Below, in pieces: positions 17,439 through 25,691 of a DNA stretch of 64,000 bases; within the stretch, counting starts at the first letter, position 1, and each line of letters begins with the position of its first letter. This DNA is from Cytobacillus oceanisediminis (lineage in GTDB: Bacteria; Bacillota; Bacilli; Bacillales; Cytobacillaceae). The notes under the pieces are model-generated. The model made no database searches. It was not told the DNA's origin and saw only the letters and a program-made list of their open reading frames with translations. The position numbers were made by a program, and so were the translations under genes. The DNA lies in NCBI RefSeq assembly GCF_022811925.1, contig NZ_CP065511.1, positions 3,465,501 to 3,529,500 on the forward strand, written 5' to 3'.

Positions 17439-17668
17439 GATCTTCACTTCCCAAAGAATAAATTTCCATTGAGGAATTAAATGCGCACACACTATCTGCC
17501 CATATTCTATTCAATCGAAAGTGCGAGGTTCAGTGCAAATGAGGAAGAATTAGATAAAAAAGAAATTTAATTACTATATAGATAGCTCTATTACAAATCT
17601 ATAGCATGATTCAATTCAAGAAAAGCCTGAAGGAATCATTATTAGCGAAAATAATTGTGGTAAAAAGA

Positions 17669-17697
17669 TAAAAAACCTTCAAATGGGAAGGTCTTTT
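17669..17697 (-). terminator. Hairpin attached to livM fragment B
   Basis: ACCTTC and GGAAGGT pair around AAATG, with AAAAAA on the plus strand upstream, giving a minus-strand U-run. Layout and sequence resemble the hairpin after the intact livM at about 33503-33528, so it appears to be part of the same duplicated 3' end. Confidence 0.6.
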
Positions 17698-17700
17698 ACT

Positions 17701-17845
17701 AAGCAGCCCTCTCTACTTCGTCATCGCTAGTTCTTTAAGAATTCGATGATTCCCGCTCCTGCAAAGGCACCATCCAGGGTTTCTAATCCTCCGATTATCG
17801 TCATTAAGATGGCATCCACTGTGGCTTCATTTGAGAAAACAATAT
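17701..17845 (-). pseudogene. Decayed livM 3' fragment B
   Basis: The minus strand encodes a copy of livM residues about 232-275: VDAILMTIIGGLETL, then AGAGIIEFLK. After that an internal deletion fuses remnants of ELAMT to the terminal ...AGAGGGCTGCTTAG. It differs from fragment A in which parts survive and carries its own tail and hairpin, so it is a separate decayed copy rather than the missing half of A. Confidence 0.85.
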
Positions 17846-17856
17846 GCATTCCATAT

Positions 17857-17890
17857 TTCGATGATAATCGAATTATTTAGCTCTTATAAT
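17857..17890 (+). promoter_or_regulatory. Promoter with overlapping inverted repeat for the PEP mutase-like gene
   Basis: TATAAT at 17885-17890 lies about 54 nt before the ATG. A perfect inverted repeat, TTCGAT-GATA-ATCGAA (17857-17872), covers the expected -35 position, and no good -35 is seen otherwise. It looks like an operator or activator site; the regulator is unknown. Confidence 0.55.
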
Positions 17891-17943
17891 AGAAATGAAG
17901 CAAAAAGAAACTTAATCCAAATCAGGAAAAGGAGCTTAATTTT

Positions 17944-18783
17944 ATGAGGACCAAAGAACAATCATTAAAGGCAGAAACCTTTCGCCGCTTACATCAGCAA
18001 TCATCCACCTTTGTTCTGCCAAACGCATGGGATGTAATCAGTGCAAAAATGTTTGAAGAATGCGGCTTTAAAGCAATTGGAACAACAAGTGCAGGCATTG
18101 CTGCATCTTTGGGGTATTTGGATGGGCAAAGTATACCGCTTAGAAAAATGGTTGAAACGATTGAAAACATCGCCAAATCAGTAAAAGTTCCTGTGAGCGC
18201 AGACATTGAGGCAGGTTATGGACAGACGGTTGAAGAGGTTTTAGAGACCGTAAAAGCAGTAGTTTCTGCTGGGGCTATCGGGATAAATCTGGAGGACGGT
18301 ACAGGTGATCCTAAACGGCCTATATTTGAAACTTCATCACAAGTGGAAAAAATAGCAGCTATCAAAGAGCTTTCGGAATCCAGAAATATGCCGTTATTTA
18401 TCAATGCACGAACAGATCTATATTGGTTAAATATTGGGGATTCTTCAACTCGTTTACAGGAAGCTGTAAAGCGGGGAAAAGCCTATCAAGATGCAGGGGC
18501 AGATTGCATTTTCATTCCTGGCTTAACTGATAGGAAGATTATTAAGATGATAAGAGAAGAAATTTCATGTCCGATCAACTTATTGGTTGACCCAGAGATG
18601 CCTTCTATATCGGAGTTATCTGAGATAGGAATTGAAAGGCTTAGCTGTGGATCCGTCCCATTCAGAGCCACCCTAACATACTTACGGACTATCAGTGAAG
18701 AGATAGTAAACCGCCAGACCTTTCATCACATGACAAATGGCGATGTTCTTTCTTATAGGAGGTTAACTGAATTCATTCAATAA
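17944..18783 (+). CDS. Isocitrate lyase/phosphoenolpyruvate mutase superfamily enzyme
   Basis: 279 aa TIM-barrel of the ICL/PEPM superfamily. The signatures are LPNAWDV (about 25), SADIEAGYG (metal/substrate Asp-Glu), GINLEDG, and NARTDLY. The KKCGH motif of true isocitrate lyases is absent, so it is a C-C or P-C lyase/mutase of unassigned substrate; oxaloacetate-decarboxylase or phosphonate-type activity are options. ATG follows AAAAGGAG. Monocistronic, ended by a strong hairpin. Confidence 0.88.
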   Translation: MRTKEQSLKAETFRRLHQQSSTFVLPNAWDVISAKMFEECGFKAIGTTSAGIAASLGYLDGQSIPLRKMVETIENIAKSVKVPVSADIEAGYGQTVEEVLETVKAVVSAGAIGINLEDGTGDPKRPIFETSSQVEKIAAIKELSESRNMPLFINARTDLYWLNIGDSSTRLQEAVKRGKAYQDAGADCIFIPGLTDRKIIKMIREEISCPINLLVDPEMPSISELSEIGIERLSCGSVPFRATLTYLRTISEEIVNRQTFHHMTNGDVLSYRRLTEFIQ

Positions 18784-18822
18784 ATACTTCTAATACCCAA
18801 CAACAAAATGATGAGTTTTGAG

Positions 18823-18858
18823 AAGCCGATTTTCCTATAATCATGAAATCGGCTTTTT
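18823..18858 (+). terminator. Rho-independent terminator of the PEP mutase-like gene
   Basis: AAGCCGATTTTC (18823-18834) pairs with GAAATCGGCTT (18845-18855), followed by TTT. Confidence 0.85.
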
Positions 18859-18917
18859 GTTCTCCTTCCCGTTTTAATAATTTTCCGGGAATGTTTTAGG
18901 GTGTTTGACTCTAATTA

Positions 18918-19880
18918 TTAACTATCAATAGACCTGTTGGTTACCGGCGGTTCATTAAGCCAGTCTTTCCTTACCAATAACTTAAACCCTTTCTCTGAAT
19001 AGCCTTCCACCTGATCAATTAATTCCTTTAGTGTTTTCACGTGACTTTTTTTATAACTGGAAACCACAGCAGTTTGCAGATTGCCGATTCCGATGGGATT
19101 TAAGAACATGATTAAGTTAGCCATTAGTTTATCTGAAAATGGGGATTTATTCACCTTATGAACGTGAGCCTCTAAACCGGTGGTTGTTGGGACTCCGTTT
19201 TCTCTATATATTTGGGATAAAACATCCACTTGATGATAGGACAATTTAATCCCATCCTGCAAAAAGCTCTTTGTATCTTCATCCTTGGCAGCATCCGAAA
19301 AAGCAGTGCATAGAGCTAAACCAACATTATTACATTGAAATGAACCAAACATACTTGCTAATTCAACAGCATTAAGCGGCCTCTGCTGGGTTGATGCCAC
19401 TTTAAATAACTTGCTTTCTCTGTCTTCAGCATTTGTGTATGAAAAAGACCTGTTTTGCAGTAAACCTTTGTGCTCCAGCAAATTTAAAATAGAAATGTCA
19501 ATTTGAATTAACTTATTGAGTATTTCTTTAAAGAAATTCTTAACCTTTGGGACGGTTAAGTCTGTATATTGAAAAGAAAGGATACCCAGTCCATTACTGG
19601 TTATATGCTTAATTATTTCTATCATTAATTGATCAGAAAATATCTTTTCTGAGGGGCTATGTAAATCATTTTCACTAAAAAACGGTGTAACATTTAATCC
19701 ATTATCAGATAAGAACTGCAAAGCCTCTTGTTCCTGGAATGATGAAAGTGCTTTAATCTCAGTTAAAACATCCTTCAAATCAGTATCTTCAGCAGTTTCA
19801 ATCAGATTTCCCAAAAAAACATTAACCATATTTGAACTTGCGTGTAAGTACCAAAGAAAGCCTAGTTCGTTTAAATTCAT
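18918..19880 (-). CDS. DUF3231 family protein (two four-helix-bundle repeats)
   Basis: 320 aa. Two homologous halves (about 1-155 and 165-320), each of long amphipathic helices, and a C-terminal WLNEPP motif identify DUF3231, a family common in spore-forming Bacilli and ferritin-like in fold prediction. No function is established that I know of. ATG follows GGAGGGG. Its neighbours are a small membrane protein and the PEP mutase-like gene; no shared pathway is evident. Confidence 0.82.
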   Translation of the reverse strand: MNLNELGFLWYLHASSNMVNVFLGNLIETAEDTDLKDVLTEIKALSSFQEQEALQFLSDNGLNVTPFFSENDLHSPSEKIFSDQLMIEIIKHITSNGLGILSFQYTDLTVPKVKNFFKEILNKLIQIDISILNLLEHKGLLQNRSFSYTNAEDRESKLFKVASTQQRPLNAVELASMFGSFQCNNVGLALCTAFSDAAKDEDTKSFLQDGIKLSYHQVDVLSQIYRENGVPTTTGLEAHVHKVNKSPFSDKLMANLIMFLNPIGIGNLQTAVVSSYKKSHVKTLKELIDQVEGYSEKGFKLLVRKDWLNEPPVTNRSIDS

Positions 19881-20005
19881 CTAAAAGGCCCCTCCACAAT
19901 TTATTTTCTTTTCTTAGTTTGTAATAGAAAATGGTAATTATTCATTAAATAGTCATCTTACATTGCCTATTATTAAAGCGCTTAACAATAAGATGGCTGC
20001 CCTGC

Positions 20006-20470
20006 TTAAAATGGTTCCATGTGTTTTTTCCTTATTATCTTCATTAAAATAACACCCACACTGACACCTGGTATTACACACAATATCGGAAGCCAAATAG
20101 GCCCTAATAATACCCCAAAAAGCTTAAAGGTAGAGGAATATATACACCCCACTGTAACAAAGTAAGCTGAAGACACAAACGGAAGAAAAGAATAGCTTTT
20201 TTTCCCTCCTCCCGCATCTTTAAAGGAATCCCACATAGCAAAGAAATACAAACAAGGGTAAAACATCAGCCACAAATAATCGGTTTCTGCTATTGCCTTC
20301 TCAATATCTCCATGAAAACTTGAAATAATGACCCCGTTGAAATTCGCTTGTACATTTATAAGGAACTCTAAAAATACAATAACCATTCCCTTTATCAGTT
20401 TCCCATTTAAAAATTGCCCAAAACCAGGAAGTGCAATACTCCATAATAGCATTTCTATAGATGTCGCCAT
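20006..20470 (-). CDS. Small membrane protein with TM2-like motif
   Basis: 154 aa from the ATG at 20470, 10 nt after AAGGGG; a frame to 20491 starts within that site. It begins LPGFGQFLNGKLIKG, the glycine-rich turn typical of TM2-like membrane proteins, and has three to four further hydrophobic helices. Function unknown. Confidence 0.7.
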   Translation of the reverse strand: MATSIEMLLWSIALPGFGQFLNGKLIKGMVIVFLEFLINVQANFNGVIISSFHGDIEKAIAETDYLWLMFYPCLYFFAMWDSFKDAGGGKKSYSFLPFVSSAYFVTVGCIYSSTFKLFGVLLGPIWLPILCVIPGVSVGVILMKIIRKKHMEPF

Positions 20471-20640
20471 ACTATTCAAGCCCCTTACCATGTTTCTTAT
20501 AGGTGTTCTCTTCCTGTAATCCCCTTATAAAGAGCAGCAAACTAATTGCCATCTGCCTGAAGATATCAATTAATATTGCTCAGAATCACACTTATTATTA
20601 TGTAAGCACTCTTCTCAAACTAAACTCCCTTTTAATAGTA

Positions 20641-20666
20641 GAAAAAAAGCTGCCGAATCGGCAGCT
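20641..20666 (-). terminator. Rho-independent terminator of the MFS gene
   Basis: AGCTGCCGA (20648-20656) and TCGGCAGCT (20658-20666 region) form a near-perfect stem about one base. On the minus strand it runs into TTTTTTTC. It lies about 50 nt past the MFS stop. Confidence 0.88.
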
Positions 20667-20712
20667 GGATTTTAATGCACTCTTGATTAGGTTCGAAGAG
20701 CTTAGTAATAGA

Positions 20713-21891
20713 TTAGGGATTTATCATGTCCGAATAAGTGCGATTATATCTGACGGAATACAGCAGCACATATATAACAATTAATGCAGCAAACAGGTTC
20801 AGCACAATCAGCGACTGGTTCAAACTGAAAAATTGAGTAAGCGCTCCGACTCCAATCACGGGAACGATAAATCCTGAGTATGCACACAAATAAAAAACCG
20901 AAATGACTCGTGGCCGTTCTTTTGGTTCCGGTAACTGTCCGGCAAGCCGCAGGGCGATTTGAAAGGTCCATCCGCCCCCCATAGACTGGATGAAAATGCC
21001 TGTCCAGAGCAGCGGCAAGCTTGATGTTAACCCGGAAGAAACAATAACCCATGACCCTATTGCAAGAAGCAGAATGCCGAATCTCATACGTGTAATAGGG
21101 TGACCCGGCCAAGGAATCAACTGAGCCAAGGCTGCTCCACTGAGAAGCACGAAAATGATTAACCCGGAAACAGCAAGGTTGGACGTATGAATGACATTCT
21201 TTACGAAATTAGGAATAAGAGCAAACGCGATTCCTTGAATTGTGAAAACTGTGAAGATAGGCAATCCGGCCATTGAGAAAAATGGAGAACGAATATTGTC
21301 TGGCACACCAAGCGATATCTTCGTTTTTACACGTTTTTGTTCATTGGAAACAGCATCTTTCGGAATAGATTCCAGCACGATTAGTGAGATGATAAGCAGG
21401 ATGAGCAGAATCCAAAATGGCAGGTAGAGTGGCAGGTAATGTATATATTGCACGATCAAACCCGCGATAGCTGGTCCCAGACCGAAACCAATGAGAATCG
21501 TAACACCTGATAATTTGAGAGCTGCACCTATTTGGCTCGGAGATGTTTGCTTCATTAGAAAAGCAGCAGCTGTACCTGTAAAGGCTCCGTATGCGATTCC
21601 TTCCAATGACCTGGCGACATAGAGCATCCAGGAATGATTGCCAGCCATGAAGAATAAGGTAGATGCGATGGAGATCCATATACTGATGCGAACAACCCTT
21701 TTTAATCCCCACGTGCTGCCTTTTTCTCCCGCAATAAACAAAGTCGGCAGCAAGAATGCAGCATAAATGGCAAACAAGATCGTGATTTGCAGACTGTTCA
21801 GCCGGTAAGCCTCACTATACAGAGGGAATAACGGGGTAATAAAGGTAGCCCCGCACGACATCAAAAGAGAAACCAATAGCATTCTTTTCAC
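20713..21891 (-). CDS. Major facilitator superfamily (multidrug-type) exporter
   Basis: 392 aa with twelve predicted helices. The MFS motif between helices 2 and 3 is degenerate (EKGSTWGLKRVV) and helix 4-5 has RSLEGIAYGAFTG. I place the start at GTG 21891, 9 nt after GGGG. A longer frame to 22032 would run through the TetR operator at 21922-21939 and into the vanY gene, which is unlikely. Operator placement 31-48 bp upstream predicts repression by the TetR regulator at 22976-23539, suggesting an inducible drug or metabolite exporter. Confidence 0.87.
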   Translation of the reverse strand: MKRMLLVSLLMSCGATFITPLFPLYSEAYRLNSLQITILFAIYAAFLLPTLFIAGEKGSTWGLKRVVRISIWISIASTLFFMAGNHSWMLYVARSLEGIAYGAFTGTAAAFLMKQTSPSQIGAALKLSGVTILIGFGLGPAIAGLIVQYIHYLPLYLPFWILLILLIISLIVLESIPKDAVSNEQKRVKTKISLGVPDNIRSPFFSMAGLPIFTVFTIQGIAFALIPNFVKNVIHTSNLAVSGLIIFVLLSGAALAQLIPWPGHPITRMRFGILLLAIGSWVIVSSGLTSSLPLLWTGIFIQSMGGGWTFQIALRLAGQLPEPKERPRVISVFYLCAYSGFIVPVIGVGALTQFFSLNQSLIVLNLFAALIVIYVLLYSVRYNRTYSDMINP

Positions 21892-21921
21892 TGTGGCAAT
21901 CCCCACTTTCAATAATATATT

Positions 21922-21939
21922 ACTTACTAGAAGGTAAGT
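21922..21939. promoter_or_regulatory. TetR-type operator O1 (MFS gene)
   Basis: ACTTACTAGAAGGTAAGT, inverted arms ACTTAC/GTAAGT. Identical to O2 and O4 and one of four copies in the window. It lies between the vanY lipoprotein end and the GTG of the MFS gene, just upstream of an AT-rich possible -10 (TAATATAT). Confidence 0.88.
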
Positions 21940-21989
21940 TTCATTTTTTAAATCCAGCAAAAGTGTTTTTATAAACATAGAAATACATC

Positions 21990-22880
21990 TCATATTTTCT
22001 TTACGATATTGAAGTATTCTTCCAATGTCCATTTCTTTTCATAAATTACTTTTGCAGCCTCGGAACCGACATAGCGGAAATGCCAGGGTTCATATTGGTA
22101 TCCAGTGATGGTTTCCTTTCCTTTGGGATATCGGAGAATAAAGCCGTAGCGGTGTGCATTTTCAGCCAGCCACTTTCCTTCGTTTGTTTCTCCAAATTTC
22201 TCTGATAGTTCCAAATTGGCGCTTCTGCTTGAGATATCCATCGATAGGCCTGTCTGATGTTCACTGCTGCCTGGAATCGCAACAGCTTGGACAGCTTTTT
22301 CTTTCCCAGCTCTTTTCACCTCTGCTTCAAACACTTGAGACTGCCGCGCATAAGAGCGGTAGCCGGAAACGGCAAACAGCTCTGCTCCTTCCTTTAATGC
22401 TTCTGCAAAAAGAGTTTCCAGAGCCTTGGCAGCATCCTGGCGCATATAGCTTTTTTCCACATCTAATTTTCCAAATGAAAAGGCAACTTCAGGAATCACC
22501 AATTGCAGCGGTTCATAGCTTTCTGGGAGACTGAATTGTTTATTCACAAGAACCAGTACATTCTCGGGATTCTGAATGACATTACGGTCATTGACCACTT
22601 TAACTTCATTGAAATAGGAAGCTTCCAATGAAAGGGGATCCTTTTCGGCAGACATTTCGTTTTTGCTTTCCGTGCCTTCATTCTGTGAAGCACCTTCTTT
22701 ATCTACTTCACTTCCGTCGGGAACAGCTTCTTTCTCCGAATTGCCCTCCAAACTTTTCTCCTCTTGCAGTAAAGGGATTTTGTCTGTTAGCTGCTTAACT
22801 TTATCCTTATATCGATCGAGCTGGCTGCAGCCAGAGAGAAGGAAAGCTAGTGTTCCTGCGAAAATTAGTATCTTTATCAA
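21990..22880 (-). CDS. vanY: D-alanyl-D-alanine carboxypeptidase, VanY/M15B lipoprotein
   Basis: 296 aa. A lipoprotein signal (AFLLSGC) is followed by a charged low-complexity linker and the M15B domain. Zinc/catalytic motifs are visible: SEHQTGLSMDIS (His and Asp ligands) and EPWHFRYVG (catalytic Glu, His ligand). It trims the terminal D-Ala from peptidoglycan stem peptides at the cell surface. Start is TTG at 22880 after GGGGGTGAC. Operator O2 lies 55 nt upstream, so it appears to belong to the adjacent TetR regulon together with the exporter. The symbol is by family; no vanA/B ligase is present. Confidence 0.88.
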   Translation of the reverse strand: MIKILIFAGTLAFLLSGCSQLDRYKDKVKQLTDKIPLLQEEKSLEGNSEKEAVPDGSEVDKEGASQNEGTESKNEMSAEKDPLSLEASYFNEVKVVNDRNVIQNPENVLVLVNKQFSLPESYEPLQLVIPEVAFSFGKLDVEKSYMRQDAAKALETLFAEALKEGAELFAVSGYRSYARQSQVFEAEVKRAGKEKAVQAVAIPGSSEHQTGLSMDISSRSANLELSEKFGETNEGKWLAENAHRYGFILRYPKGKETITGYQYEPWHFRYVGSEAAKVIYEKKWTLEEYFNIVKKI

Positions 22881-22934
22881 TTACAGTCACCCCCTTTGTC
22901 AAAAACCAACCTATAAAAATGAAGCATATTTTTT

Positions 22935-22952
22935 ACTTACTAGAAGGTAAGT
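22935..22952. promoter_or_regulatory. TetR-type operator O2 (vanY lipoprotein gene)
   Basis: ACTTACTAGAAGGTAAGT, identical to O1, located between the tetR stop and the TTG start of the carboxypeptidase gene. Confidence 0.88.
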
Positions 22953-22975
22953 ATTTCTCTTTAAAAAAACCGTTA

Positions 22976-23539
22976 CTACGGTTTTGTTAAGAAACGATTT
23001 AACTGATTTAGTACTTCGACTAATACCTCATCACCCAGAACACGTCTGTATAATAATGCTCCCTTAACACTTGATAATATCGTTACCGCTAACTGATGGG
23101 CATCTTCAGAGCTATTTATGATATTTGCCGTTTGTGCCTCCGCTACTAATTCTTTCATTACCTTGAGTTCCAGTCTGCTGACTTCCTCAATCTTTTCTTG
23201 TACAGCAGAAGGCAAAGATTCATAATCCGTCTGCAGCGAAGAAATCGGACAAATTTCATTACACTCGAATCTTTGAGCTTGCTGTTCAATGAACTGCTTC
23301 AGCTTCTCTTCAGCGGACACCGGCGAATTTTTAATTAACATCAAAGATTCCTGAAGTCTCAATAAAATACGTTCTGTAACTGCGACTCCTAAATCCTCCT
23401 TCTTCTCGAAGTGATAGTGAATACTTGCTTTGGTCACCCCAAGCTGTTTAGAAATGTCATCATAGCTGAAGGCTACATACCCTTTTTGCTGGATCAATTT
23501 AATGGCTAAGTCTACAATCTGTTTTTTTCTGTTTTCCAT
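22976..23539 (-). CDS. TetR/AcrR family transcriptional repressor
   Basis: 187 aa from the ATG at 23539. An N-terminal TetR helix-turn-helix (YDDISKQLGVTKASIHYHF, about 26-44) is followed by a helical ligand-binding domain. A longer frame to 23587 would include the promoter and operator and is rejected. It probably represses itself, the vanY lipoprotein, the MFS exporter and perhaps the ohr/ahpD locus, all marked by the same 18-bp site. The inducer is unknown; co-regulation of an exporter with envelope and peroxide genes suggests a toxic organic compound. Confidence 0.9.
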   Translation of the reverse strand: MENRKKQIVDLAIKLIQQKGYVAFSYDDISKQLGVTKASIHYHFEKKEDLGVAVTERILLRLQESLMLIKNSPVSAEEKLKQFIEQQAQRFECNEICPISSLQTDYESLPSAVQEKIEEVSRLELKVMKELVAEAQTANIINSSEDAHQLAVTILSSVKGALLYRRVLGDEVLVEVLNQLNRFLTKP

Positions 23540-23545
23540 GCCCCA

Positions 23546-23574
23546 ATAGTAACTTACTAATAGGTAAGTGTCAA
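23546..23574 (-). promoter_or_regulatory. Autoregulated tetR promoter with operator O3 filling the spacer
   Basis: On the minus strand: TTGACA (23574-23569), exactly 17 bp, then TACTAT (23551-23546). The operator ACTTACTAATAGGTAAGT (23552-23569) occupies the whole spacer. Only TGGGGC separates the -10 from the ATG, so the predicted transcript begins at or within a base or two of the start codon. Confidence 0.88.
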
Positions 23575-23831
23575 GATGAAGGGTCAAGAGTCAAAATTCA
23601 AATAAAATCTCTCTCTTCATTGTTGTTTTGCTTCAGAGCCAGTTGAAGAATCCTTTAATTTTTAATTTTCCTTTAAACTTAATTGACTGTTATCGAAAAG
23701 GAAAAGGATCTTCGGTTAATGATCCTATAGGTGCTTGTTCAACTATAGCGCCCTATAATAGATGACATGTAAATAATTAATAATTATCTGTGTCATATTA
23801 AAATGTAAAGTTCCCTATATGAGGTGATATT

Positions 23832-24563
23832 ATGGAATATGCATTTCAAATATTAAAAGTCCTAGGACGAATTGTTACCATTTTGCCACTAGCACTATTT
23901 GCAACACTTTATATGGGAAAACGCTCCATAGGTGAATTGCCGGTATTTGATTTTTTAGTCATTTTAACCTTGGGTGCAGTAGTTGGTGCTGATATTGCAG
24001 ACCCAAAGATTAATCATATATATACAGCGATTGCCATTATTGCAATAGCTTTACTGCAGAAATTAATTGCAACCTGGAAAATCAAAAATCGTAAAATAGG
24101 CCGTTTGTTAACATTTGAACCTACAATTGTCATTTATCAAGGACAATTTTTAGTGAACAAAATGAAAAAAATACAATATTCGATTGATACCATTTTACAG
24201 ATGTTAAGAGAACATCAAATTTTCAATGTAAAGGATGTTGAATTAGCTATAGTTGAAGCAAATGGAAATCTATCTGTTAAAATGTATCCTGAAAAGGAAG
24301 CTGCACGAGTCGAACATATTCATCCTCAACCGAATATTTTTAATAAGGGCATTGATGTACCAGTTGTTATTGATGGAGAGATATATGAAAAAGTCCTGCA
24401 CTCAAGAAATTTAAATGAATCATGGCTTTATGAGGAATTAGAAAGAAAAAATATTTTCGATGTAAAGGATGTCTTTTATGCAGCTGTTAACGATATGAAT
24501 GAACTATATGTATGCATAAAAACCACAAATAATCTTCAAAACCTTCCGCCTATTCAACATTAG
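23832..24563 (+). CDS. DUF421 (YetF-like) membrane protein
   Basis: 243 aa: three N-terminal membrane helices (about 8-85), then the cytosolic DUF421 domain with the characteristic pattern around GRLLTFEPTIVIYQGQ and DTILQMLREHQIFNVKDVELAI. Bacilli carry several such proteins, some in spores. Function unsettled. ATG follows GAGGTGAT. The gene is divergent from the TetR gene. Confidence 0.88.
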   Translation: MEYAFQILKVLGRIVTILPLALFATLYMGKRSIGELPVFDFLVILTLGAVVGADIADPKINHIYTAIAIIAIALLQKLIATWKIKNRKIGRLLTFEPTIVIYQGQFLVNKMKKIQYSIDTILQMLREHQIFNVKDVELAIVEANGNLSVKMYPEKEAARVEHIHPQPNIFNKGIDVPVVIDGEIYEKVLHSRNLNESWLYEELERKNIFDVKDVFYAAVNDMNELYVCIKTTNNLQNLPPIQH

Positions 24564-24577
24564 AAAAGGAAGGTTTT
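24540..24577 (+). terminator. Terminator of the DUF421 gene
   Basis: AAACCTTCC near the stop codon pairs with GGAAGGTTTT at about 24569-24578, overlapping the last codons. A second inverted pair, AAGGGCCATTT near 24636 and AAATGGCCTT near 24699, follows and is read toward AAATTTTT. Confidence 0.6.
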
Positions 24578-24721
24578 GAAGTTTTATATTTCTAATTTAA
24601 CCCTAACTATTATTTAGCCTCTTTTTCAATATAAGGGCCATTTACATGAAGAAAGTGCATCTCTTATTCAAGAAAAGCGCCCTTTCATGAATTACTAAAA
24701 TGGCCTTAAATTTTTCACTTT

Positions 24722-25588
24722 TCATTCGAAGACGGTCACAAATACCCCATCCATATTGTTGCCTGAAATCTCATAATAGCTATCGTCCGGTACGTTAATC
24801 GTCCTCGATTGAGGTATCGGGTAATAAGTAATCGTGTATTTTTCCCCATTCATATTCACAGAGATTTGTTTTTCTTCTTTTAGATAATCTAAGTATTCCT
24901 CTAAAGCAAATTTTTTTTCCTTCATAATCGCACTATGCGGCAGGCCAACATAGCGGATATGCCAGGGTTCATATTGAATTCCTGTTACGTCTGTCTTGTC
25001 CTTTGGATAACGCAGGATGAACCCGTATTTCCAGGCATTTTCTTCGATCCACTTTCCTTCAGGTGCATCGGCCATTTTCATTTGAGTAGATCCTACATCA
25101 AGCGATAAGCCCAAATTATGCTCGCTATAGCCTGCTGGCAAGGCATAGTCAGAACCCATCTCCTGATAAAGCACACTTTGTTCTTCAAAGCCTCGAAAGC
25201 CGCTGGTAATAGAGAAATTTCGAACTCCTTCTGTTTCTGCAGCATCGATCATCTCTGAAAATTCACGTGCAACGTCCTCTGACAGAAATATTTCGCTGTT
25301 TAACAAGCCATATCCCCTTGTCCGTTCACTTTGCTCAGATAGATTGATGACATCTGATTTAATACTTTCCGGGTGAACCGGATATTTATTATTAACCAAA
25401 AGCAAATTTCCTTGATAGATTTGTTCTTCTGCTATCTCTTTTTGGCTATGTTCAGAGGTCCTTCCATCCTCATTGTCATTTTCAAGTTGATCATCATTTT
25501 GTATTTTTACTTTTGGTTCAAAAAAAGAGTCCACATTTACGAATGTTAACCCCAGGCAAACTAATAGTAAAAAACCCCACTTCTTCAT
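24722..25588 (-). CDS. vanY: D-alanyl-D-alanine carboxypeptidase, VanY/M15B, membrane-anchored
   Basis: 288 aa with an N-terminal hydrophobic signal/anchor and an acidic linker, then the M15B domain: SEHNLGLSLDVG (metal His/Asp) and EPWHIRYVG (catalytic Glu, metal His). A 60-residue C-terminal extension is unusual compared with the other VanY in this window. It lies 104 nt downstream of the vanS-like kinase on the same strand, so the VanRS pair probably controls it. It would remove D-Ala from stem peptides. No vanHAX genes are present, so this is a cell-wall maintenance set, not evidence of glycopeptide resistance. Confidence 0.9.
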   Translation of the reverse strand: MKKWGFLLLVCLGLTFVNVDSFFEPKVKIQNDDQLENDNEDGRTSEHSQKEIAEEQIYQGNLLLVNNKYPVHPESIKSDVINLSEQSERTRGYGLLNSEIFLSEDVAREFSEMIDAAETEGVRNFSITSGFRGFEEQSVLYQEMGSDYALPAGYSEHNLGLSLDVGSTQMKMADAPEGKWIEENAWKYGFILRYPKDKTDVTGIQYEPWHIRYVGLPHSAIMKEKKFALEEYLDYLKEEKQISVNMNGEKYTITYYPIPQSRTINVPDDSYYEISGNNMDGVFVTVFE

Positions 25589-25691
25589 TTTTCAGCTTCC
25601 TCCTTATTCTTCCTTGCTTAAAGAATAGGAAAAACTATTTAAAAAAAGAGTAGGGTAAATTTTAAATTTTTCTTAAAACCTGTACTAACAG

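Noticed and set aside
21892..22032. N-terminal extension of the MFS frame
   Set aside because: It runs through operator O1 and overlaps the vanY gene; the GTG at 21891 has a ribosome site and normal MFS length.
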